NCBI RefSeq assembly: GCF_015207375.1
Contig: NZ_JADEWY010000037.1
Location: 1-49,522 of the forward strand
Length of the DNA: 49,522 nt
Direction of reading: 5' to 3'
Source of the DNA: Coleofasciculus sp. LEGE 07092
GTDB lineage: Bacteria > Cyanobacteriota > Cyanobacteriia > Cyanobacteriales > Coleofasciculaceae
In this document: positions 43,239-49,522 of the stretch, in pieces
Numbering within the stretch: position 1 is the stretch's first letter
Layout: each line of letters opens with the position of its first letter
Translations under genes and position numbers: made by a program
The notes under the pieces: model-generated
The model's database searches: none
What the model was told of the DNA's origin: nothing
The model's input: only the letters and a program-made list of their open reading frames with translations

Positions 43239-46037
43239 CTAAGTTGAACTTACACTAAACTCTTTCACAACCTTGACGATATCTGTTGCTTGATCAGGAT
43301 AAAGTTTCGCCAGAAGTCCACACATCTGATAAGCAGTATCCAGGTAGTAAACGCAGGGAATTAACAAGCGTTTGAAGTTCTCCCGATCGCCTGTTTCGAC
43401 CAGCCATGATGCAATTCCGGGTAGATACAAGTTACGCTCTGTAAGTATTTTCTCCGCTGTCCTCACTGCTTCCTCTCCCTTACCTGCCATTACCTGCATC
43501 CCTACAATCGCCTTGAGCGCTTGTATAAGTTTTTGTTCATCCTCTATCTTGTCTTTAGCTTGAAGGGCAGCAGTGAGAGTTTTCAATAGTTCTTGTTTTT
43601 TTCCTTTCTTAAACTGAGTCAAGGCAATCCACGAAAGAGCTTTCACCAGTTCCGATTCATCCTCAATCTCGTCTGTAGTTTCCAGAGCATGGGAAATTTC
43701 TCCTGCCTGTGCCTGTGCTGCTGCTATTTTTGACAAGTAAATGTCTCGCTCCCTTAGAAGTTTTTTGGCAGATACAAGGAGTTCTTTAAAGGTAGCTAGT
43801 GCAGCTTCTTCGTCTATAACCGCTTGTGCCAATGCTATTGTAAATAGAGCATTCACCCAATCCAGGGAATGTCCTTCGGCAATTTCAGAGGCCGTCGAGA
43901 GGGTTGCCTGTGCCTCATCTTTTCCATCTTCTGCCTCTGCCTTTGCTATAATTCCAAACACTTCAGCTTTGCTCCAAGGAAATTCAATCCTTTGTGCCGT
44001 CTTACGAGCTTCAGGATACTCCTTTGCCCTCACTTGTGCCTTAGCTACTATTGTGAAGCTATTTACACGTCCATCTTGAGTTTCAATTGACTGGGCAATC
44101 TCTAGGGCACTATCAAAAATAGCTTTCGCCTCCTCTCCCTTGTCTGCGTTTTTCATTACCTCTGCTATTTTTGCTGTGATAATTACTCTTTCTTTTTTTC
44201 TATGGCTTTTAATACCTTGGGCAATCTGATGAGCAATGCTGGCGGTAGCTATCTCTTCCTCCTTCTTCTGTTCGACTTTTACCTGTACCTCTGCTACTTC
44301 TGCTAGTGCTAAAGCTTTTAAAAACTCAGGTTCAGCTTCTTGTGCCAACTTGAGAGCAGCGGCAAAAGTAGATCTGGCTTCTCTAGGTTGCCCGTCTTCT
44401 GCTAGTTTCTTTGCAATCAAACCTAGGGCTTCTAGTTGTGTCCAACCGTATATCTTTTCAACCTCCTCAACAATCTCCCGTAGGGCAGTAAAATTCTCTG
44501 CCTTGGCGTATTCTTCTGCTTTTGTTAGAAAATTACTATGCTGTCCTCCTCGATTCTCAATTTCTTCGCTAGTCTTACGAGCATTCGTATGTTTGATAAA
44601 CTCTCTTGCTTCAGCTTGCGATACTGCTATCTCTTCGATGGCATCCAAGTCGCCATAGTTGCTAAAAATCCTATACAGAGTAATGCGGTGATATTTCTCC
44701 AAAATCTGCTGAACTATAACAGTACAGATATCCTTAATGCTACAGATATCCTTATTCTGGATAAAAATATATGCGAGGAAATAAGCAGCATAATCACCTT
44801 GCCAACGGGTATCCCAATTTACTTGAAAATGAGGTAATTCTTTCTTCTGCAACTTATCTAAAGTCTCGCGTGTTTCATCCAGCTTTCCCTCATCTTTCAA
44901 CTCCCACGCCAGCAACAAATACCACAGAATACGCCGTTCAATTTCATACTGATCAGCCAGTCTCCATGCCCTTTTAAGACTACCCGATCGCAAGGCATCT
45001 AGTGGTGACTCTTGAGCATTTGTCTGCCCCAGTCTGTGTGCGTGTACCAGCACAAACTCAGCCATTATCTCTGTCTTGTCTTCCTCCGCAGCACCTAGTA
45101 AGGCAGTTTGCACCGTCTTCAGAGGCAAATCAGGTTCATCGGGTAACTGTTGCTGTTGGGTAGATGCAAAATCTTCATCCCGTGCGATCGCATACAGCTC
45201 CTCCCACCGCTCCACCTCCCGCAAGTGTTCTGCATAATGCCGCAAAGCATAACGACTCTGGTATTTCTCCCACTTAGCACAGTAGTCAATTAAATCGTGC
45301 AAAGCATCCTCAGCATCGTCTCCCAACTGGGCGGCAAACGTCGTAGCTAGCAAAGGGTGGGCAAAAGCGTAGAGCTTTCCCTCGCTAATTCTCATCCAGC
45401 GCGTCACCTGCCAACTCTGATGCAACTGCCGTAATTGGCGATCGCGCATTCCCGTCAGCGCTTTAACATCCTCTTTTTCAAGTACCCCTTTCGCTACCGC
45501 CAGCAGTGCAAAAAACTGCCACCGCTCATCTGGCAATTCCAGTTCGTCTAAGCCCCTTAACTGCTGCTCCACATACCGCTCAAACCCTTTAGGCGTCTGT
45601 GCTAATAGTTCCCGCACATCCTGTCCCTGTTTTGCCGCATGACTCAATTCCTCAGTCAGGTAGCGCAAGTAAAGCGGAAATCCTTGAGTAATTTCATCAA
45701 GTTGGGCAACAAAATGGGTATCTTCGGCAAATGCTGCCAACTCATCCGTATTTCGTAACCATTGTGCGATCGCTTGCTTATACAAACGTTCAAGATGTGA
45801 TAGCTGGCAATTATCTGTCCAGCCTTCCAAATATTTTTGCTCTTGTCCTTCGTCAGCTCTCGCTGAAGCAATGACAAACACATTCTCAGGCAGAGGAGTA
45901 GGAAAAGGAGCCGAGAAAGGACGTTCAGCTTCATCTAAACCATCCAAGACAATGACCAAAGGTTTGCCTTCTCTTGCACCGCGTTCTCGCAAGAGGTTAT
46001 AAAGCCTTATCTTCAGATCCTCTTCATCGCTTGGCAA
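43239..46037 (-). CDS. STAND-type NTPase fragment with TPR-like repeats (P-loop missing)
   Basis: 932 residues from a TTG. The N-terminus begins inside a NACHT/STAND NTPase: Walker B and sensor are present (PLVIVLDGLDEAE, FVIASARADEGQ) and a winged-helix part follows (about 160-250), but no Walker A lies upstream in this frame. From about residue 300 to 900 the protein is a long array of helical TPR-like repeats (TLDKLQKKELPHF, TFAAALKLAQEAEPEFLKAL, ALAEVAEVQVK), the sensor part of such proteins. The 5' neighbour encodes a SMEK domain in another frame with a 25-bp overlap. An intact gene would be SMEK-NTPase-TPR; a deletion appears to have removed the P-loop part and changed the frame. Such NTPases often serve in anti-phage defence or signalling (family knowledge). 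Confidence 0.8.
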   Translation of the reverse strand: MPSDEEDLKIRLYNLLRERGAREGKPLVIVLDGLDEAERPFSAPFPTPLPENVFVIASARADEGQEQKYLEGWTDNCQLSHLERLYKQAIAQWLRNTDELAAFAEDTHFVAQLDEITQGFPLYLRYLTEELSHAAKQGQDVRELLAQTPKGFERYVEQQLRGLDELELPDERWQFFALLAVAKGVLEKEDVKALTGMRDRQLRQLHQSWQVTRWMRISEGKLYAFAHPLLATTFAAQLGDDAEDALHDLIDYCAKWEKYQSRYALRHYAEHLREVERWEELYAIARDEDFASTQQQQLPDEPDLPLKTVQTALLGAAEEDKTEIMAEFVLVHAHRLGQTNAQESPLDALRSGSLKRAWRLADQYEIERRILWYLLLAWELKDEGKLDETRETLDKLQKKELPHFQVNWDTRWQGDYAAYFLAYIFIQNKDICSIKDICTVIVQQILEKYHRITLYRIFSNYGDLDAIEEIAVSQAEAREFIKHTNARKTSEEIENRGGQHSNFLTKAEEYAKAENFTALREIVEEVEKIYGWTQLEALGLIAKKLAEDGQPREARSTFAAALKLAQEAEPEFLKALALAEVAEVQVKVEQKKEEEIATASIAHQIAQGIKSHRKKERVIITAKIAEVMKNADKGEEAKAIFDSALEIAQSIETQDGRVNSFTIVAKAQVRAKEYPEARKTAQRIEFPWSKAEVFGIIAKAEAEDGKDEAQATLSTASEIAEGHSLDWVNALFTIALAQAVIDEEAALATFKELLVSAKKLLRERDIYLSKIAAAQAQAGEISHALETTDEIEDESELVKALSWIALTQFKKGKKQELLKTLTAALQAKDKIEDEQKLIQALKAIVGMQVMAGKGEEAVRTAEKILTERNLYLPGIASWLVETGDRENFKRLLIPCVYYLDTAYQMCGLLAKLYPDQATDIVKVVKEFSVSST

Positions 46038-46297
46038 CTGCTATTAGGTGTTGATGTAATTTGAAACGCTACCCTTGCCGTCTCATCTCCCAAATCAATA
46101 CCGGGATAGTTACTATCTTCTGTATAGTTCAGATTCTTGAGTTCTTTATAACCGTAAACTTCAGCAAGGATAGGAATTAATACAGTTTCAGCCACTTTGT
46201 TAATGTCTGTTTTCCCCATTGCTGTCTCAGCCCTTACCTGGGTTACGAACAGTGACATCAAATGGCTGATTCTATCTAGCGATCGCTTAAGATTCAT
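46013..46297 (-). pseudogene. SMEK-domain N-terminal fragment
   Basis: About 94 codons from the ATG at 46297 (MNLKRSLDRISHLMSLFVTQ, then ETAMGKTDINKVAETVLIPI and DDETARVAFQITSTPN-like end). This is the SMEK domain found at the N-terminus of STAND NTPases. After ITSTPN the frame leaves the family pattern and stops at 46013, having entered the overlap with the NTPase frame. It is best read as the 5' part of the same broken gene. The frame is open upstream to 46375 but that part is a repeat hairpin. Confidence 0.75.
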
Positions 46298-46356
46298 GAA
46301 CTCTCTTAACTCTATACAGCCTATTTCAGGTTGATGAAATACAGTATACCCAAGCA

Positions 46357-46389
46357 AGATCCCCGACTTCTCCAAGAAGTCGGGGATCT
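46357..46389. repeat. Perfect 15-bp-stem hairpin, dispersed palindrome (copy 2)
   Basis: AGATCCCCGACTTCT and its inverse, with loop CCA. Same core as 21638-21672 but the stem base is GATC instead of GAAC on both sides, so the two arms have changed together, as expected for a conserved structure. It lies between the RND gene's stop and the SMEK fragment's start. Confidence 0.88.
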
Positions 46390-46453
46390 GGAGTACCTGC
46401 TGTATCTCGCCACGCTCAAGCTCAAGGACTCATTCCAGACAGCATTACTAGAC

Positions 46454-49400
46454 TTACCGCTTTCCTGAAATACCTGTTAACTCTGATTGACGCTCTAACT
46501 TCTCAATATCTCGCTCCTGCCGTGGCTTACCCTTAGAATTGAACCAATCATCGCTTATTCCCTTGATGACAATATACAGAATTGGCACCACAAACAAACT
46601 TAAAAACGTCGCCACAAACATCCCACCAAACACAGCCGTACCCAAAGATTGACGACTACCAGCCCCAGCACCCGTCGCAATAACCAAGGGAAAAATACCC
46701 AATAACGTAGAAATAGCCGTCATCAAAATGGGTCGCAAGCGCTGTTGTGACGCTTCAACAGTTGCCTTCGTTAACGGCATACCCTGTTCTCGAAGCTGGT
46801 TGGCAAATTCCACAATTAGAATCGAGTTCTTACTCGCCAAACCAATTAGCATCACTAGACCAATCTGACAGTAGACATCATTGGGAAAACCCCGCAGTGA
46901 CTGAGCTAGAAGCGCACCTAAAACTGCCAAAGGAACAGATAAGAGAATAATAACGGGGTCAACATAGCTTTCGTACTGGGCAGCTAGAACTAAGAAGACT
47001 AACACCAATCCAAAGCCGAAAATAAGCGGTGCTTGACCACCCGACTCAATTTCTTCCAGGGAAGTCCCCGCCCATTCGTAGCCCAAACCCCGTGGTAGTA
47101 CCTGAGTTGCCACCTGTTCCATAGCATTAATCGCATCCCCAGAACTAGCACCAGGAGCCGCTGCACCATTAATTTCAATCGAACGGAACAGGTTATAGTG
47201 GTTAATTGTTTGCGCTCCAGTGGTGGGGGTGAGCGTTACCAAATTGCTCAGGGGAATCATTTGATCCTGTTGCGATCGCACATAGAGTTGATTAATATCC
47301 TCTGGGTTGGAGCGAAACTGCTTGTCTGCCTGGACATACACCCGATACGTCCGCCGATCTAGGTTAAAGTCGTTGACATAACGTGAACCCAGATAAGTCT
47401 GTAAGGTGCTAAAGATATCATCAATATCCACTTGCAGCGCCTTAGCTCGATTGCGGTCAACCTCAATCAGCATCTGAGGCGTATTCGCCGCATAGGTACT
47501 AAACACTGCCTGCAAGTCAGGATGCTGATTGGCAGCACCCAGCAACTTACCCATATTCTCAATGAGTGTTTCCAGACTCAGGTTGCCTTGTCTGTCTTGT
47601 AGCTGAAACTGAAAGCCACCAAAACTGCCCAAACCCTGGATAGACGGTGGGTTAACAGGTAAAACCCTCGCTTCTTTAATTCCCATCAGGGGACCGCGTA
47701 CTCGGTCGATAATGGCTAGGGCTGACTGAGACGGGTCTTTGCGTTCTGACCAAGGCGTGAGAGTTGTAAAAATGATGGCACTGTTGGCAGTACTGCCACT
47801 AAAACCAAAGCCGCCGACGGCAAACGTGGCTCGAACTTCCGGTATTTCTAGAATAATGTCTTCAATCTGACTCATCACCTCGCTGGTGTAGTTCAGCGAT
47901 GTTCCCTCTGGTCCTTGAATAATCGTAATGAAATACCCTTGGTCTTCATCGGGGAGAAACGCTGAAGGCACACTGGTGAAAAACCAGCCTGTCAGTGCCA
48001 AAAGACCGATAAAAACCAGGATCACCAAGAGTTTAACTTTTACCAGAACGTTGAGCGATCGCTTATACTGATTTTGCTGCCATTCTAAGAAGCGATTAAA
48101 CACGCCAAAAATGCGATCAAGCCAACCATGAGTTTCGGGTTTCTGACGCAGTAATAAACCGCCAAGGGTAGGTGTGAGAGTCAGGGCGTTAAAGGTGGAA
48201 ACGGCGATCGCAAACGCAATCGTCAGGGCAAACTGGCGGTAAAGTGCGCCCGTCGTGCCTGGAAAGAAGGCAACGGGGATAAACACTGCCATCAGCACCA
48301 GGGATGTGGCAATCACCGCCCCGTACAATTCCCGCATCGACTCGATTGCCGCCCGACGCGGTTTCATGCCATCCTTTTGAATCTTAGTGATAATATCCTC
48401 TACCACCACAATTGCATCATCTACCACCATCCCTGTTGCCAGTGTCAGACCAAATAAGGTCAAACTGTTAATCGAAAAGTTAAATACCTTAACAAAGATA
48501 AACGTCCCGATTAAAGCAACAGGAATAGTAATCGCGGGAATTAGAGTGGTTCGCCAATCCTGCAAGAAAATAAAAATCACCACGACTACCAGCGCCACCG
48601 CTAGCAGGAGGGTGAAGACGACTTCTGAGAGGGACTGTTCCACATAATCGGTTGTATCGAAACCGATATCGACTTCCATCCCCGGTGGGAACGTCTCCGC
48701 CAAGCGTGCCATTTCCGCTTTGACTCCCCTAGCCACATCCAGGGCATTACTACCGGGAACTTGATAAATCCCCAAACCCACGGCTTCATTTTTCCGAAAT
48801 CGCAGAAATGTGTTATAATTTTCCGCACCTAATTCCGCTCGCCCCACATCTTTTAGCTTGACCAGCGAACCCTCCTCACCCGTTTTCAGGACGATTTCCT
48901 CAAATTCGGAGACATCCTTAAGTCGGCTAACTGCCCGGAGGTCAATTTGATACTGTTGGTCATCCGGGGCTGGCGGCTGACCGATACGCCCAGCACCCAC
49001 CTGGATATTCTGCTCTCGCAGGGCATCAACCACATCCTGAGCCGTCAGGTTGCGGCTGGCAAGTCGGTTGGGGTCAAGCCACAGGCGCATGGCATAGGTA
49101 CGTTCCCCAAAAATTACGACATTACCAACGCCGTCCACTCGTTTTAGGGCATCTACTATATAGAGGTCGGCATAGTTACTTAAGAATACGTTGTCGTACT
49201 CGCCCTTTTCGGAGTAAAGACCAAAGCCCATGAGGATGCTGCTGGATTCCTTACTCACCGTCACCCCCGTTTGGGTTACGGCTTCGGGTAGCTGCGGCTG
49301 GGCAATCGACACCCGATTTTGGATATCGACCGCTGCAATATCTTGATCTCGTGTCGCATCAAAGGTCACGGTAATCGAACTGCTACCGTCATTACTGCTG

Positions 49401-49522
49401 CTCGAGGTCATGTAGCGCATCCCTTCGACGCCATTGATTTCCCGTTCCAGGATGGTTGTCACCGCGTTTTCCACGGTTTGAGCATCAGCGCCGATGTAGT
49501 TCGCATTGACGGTAACTTGCTT
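46454..49522 (-). CDS. RND-family (HAE1/AcrB-type) efflux transporter, 5' end outside the window
   Basis: At least 1,022 residues; the frame runs past the window edge (KQVTVNANYIGADAQTVENA is in frame before the first internal start), so about 30-40 N-terminal residues including the first membrane helix are missing. The proton-relay residues are present: Asp-Asp in TM4 (GMVVDDAIVVVEDI) and Lys in TM10 (GLASKNSILIVEFAN). Porter-domain signatures such as YGSRYVNDFNLDRRTYRVYVQ-like segments follow the AcrB pattern. It pumps lipophilic compounds out with a membrane fusion protein and an outer-membrane channel; the fusion partner is probably the next gene upstream, beyond the window. Stop at 46454, followed by the 46357 hairpin. 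Confidence 0.95.
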   Translation of the reverse strand, partial: KQVTVNANYIGADAQTVENAVTTILEREINGVEGMRYMTSSSSNDGSSSITVTFDATRDQDIAAVDIQNRVSIAQPQLPEAVTQTGVTVSKESSSILMGFGLYSEKGEYDNVFLSNYADLYIVDALKRVDGVGNVVIFGERTYAMRLWLDPNRLASRNLTAQDVVDALREQNIQVGAGRIGQPPAPDDQQYQIDLRAVSRLKDVSEFEEIVLKTGEEGSLVKLKDVGRAELGAENYNTFLRFRKNEAVGLGIYQVPGSNALDVARGVKAEMARLAETFPPGMEVDIGFDTTDYVEQSLSEVVFTLLLAVALVVVVIFIFLQDWRTTLIPAITIPVALIGTFIFVKVFNFSINSLTLFGLTLATGMVVDDAIVVVEDIITKIQKDGMKPRRAAIESMRELYGAVIATSLVLMAVFIPVAFFPGTTGALYRQFALTIAFAIAVSTFNALTLTPTLGGLLLRQKPETHGWLDRIFGVFNRFLEWQQNQYKRSLNVLVKVKLLVILVFIGLLALTGWFFTSVPSAFLPDEDQGYFITIIQGPEGTSLNYTSEVMSQIEDIILEIPEVRATFAVGGFGFSGSTANSAIIFTTLTPWSERKDPSQSALAIIDRVRGPLMGIKEARVLPVNPPSIQGLGSFGGFQFQLQDRQGNLSLETLIENMGKLLGAANQHPDLQAVFSTYAANTPQMLIEVDRNRAKALQVDIDDIFSTLQTYLGSRYVNDFNLDRRTYRVYVQADKQFRSNPEDINQLYVRSQQDQMIPLSNLVTLTPTTGAQTINHYNLFRSIEINGAAAPGASSGDAINAMEQVATQVLPRGLGYEWAGTSLEEIESGGQAPLIFGFGLVLVFLVLAAQYESYVDPVIILLSVPLAVLGALLAQSLRGFPNDVYCQIGLVMLIGLASKNSILIVEFANQLREQGMPLTKATVEASQQRLRPILMTAISTLLGIFPLVIATGAGAGSRQSLGTAVFGGMFVATFLSLFVVPILYIVIKGISDDWFNSKGKPRQERDIEKLERQSELTGISGKR

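Noticed and set aside
44236..44658. Ala/Ser-rich plus-strand ORF opposite the TPR repeats
   Set aside because: Composition is the complement of the Glu/Ala/Lys-rich helical repeats; no independent support.
46298..46375. Upstream extension of the SMEK frame
   Set aside because: It runs into the palindromic repeat at 46357-46389 and has no SMEK character; the ATG at 46297 fits the family.

Overview
The window is chromosomal DNA of a cyanobacterium. Evidence: form I rbcL-rbcX-rbcS, chlP (geranylgeranyl reductase), ndhH, a Psb28 paralogue, a DesB-type omega-3 desaturase, a cyanoexosortase B, and very many GCGATCGC (HIP1) palindromes. The amount of short repeats, hairpins, transposase remnants and pentapeptide or STAND-type proteins fits a large-genome filamentous form (inference; genus not determined). 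No phage or plasmid backbone is visible.

Layout. 1-6.8 kb: a J-domain/pentapeptide protein, a large radical-SAM/DUF2344 protein, a STAS protein, small conserved proteins, an ISL3 transposase relic and a protein with a 30-bp minisatellite. 7.4-9.7 kb: ndhH and rsmH. 9.9-16.5 kb: an export locus running left to right: DegT aminotransferase, cyanoexosortase B, its partner protein, a Wza/SLBB export protein and a Wzc-like co-polymerase. 16.7-19.0 kb: the Rubisco operon on the minus strand with a clear terminator. 19.6-24.7 kb: a seven-bladed propeller protein, panB, chlP and desB. 24.7-28.7 kb: SDR, RNase II/R, rpsR, rpmG (minus-strand block) and an RDD protein.

28.7-31.0 kb is a gene graveyard: a WD40 tail and a broken multi-domain sensor histidine kinase separated by an 18-bp-stem hairpin. 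Then come an rRNA/tRNA methyltransferase, tRNA-Leu(CAG), murA (no ordinary start codon), a TIGR01777 epimerase with psb28-2, and a sugar cluster at 35.3-40.2 kb (GT4, GT39-like, Gmd, GT2) that probably works with surface glycan synthesis. 40.7-43 kb holds a CheY-like regulator, a pentapeptide lipoprotein, an IS701-type relic, a NUDIX hydrolase and a four-hairpin repeat cassette. 43.2-46.3 kb is a SMEK-STAND NTPase-TPR gene, a type linked to defence, which looks broken by a deletion that removed the P-loop. The window ends inside an RND efflux pump gene whose 5' end lies outside.

Most notable: murA apparently starting at ATC behind a perfect GGAGGT; the deleted SMEK/STAND gene; a four-hairpin cassette; a ~105-bp MITE present in two opposite copies (7.3 and 41.8 kb); three perfect 24-bp repeats inside the radical-SAM gene; and a small conserved gene whose best start lies out of frame across an A7 run. 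I did not find a clearly new, intact multi-gene system; the strongest candidates are the repeat families and the decayed defence-type gene.
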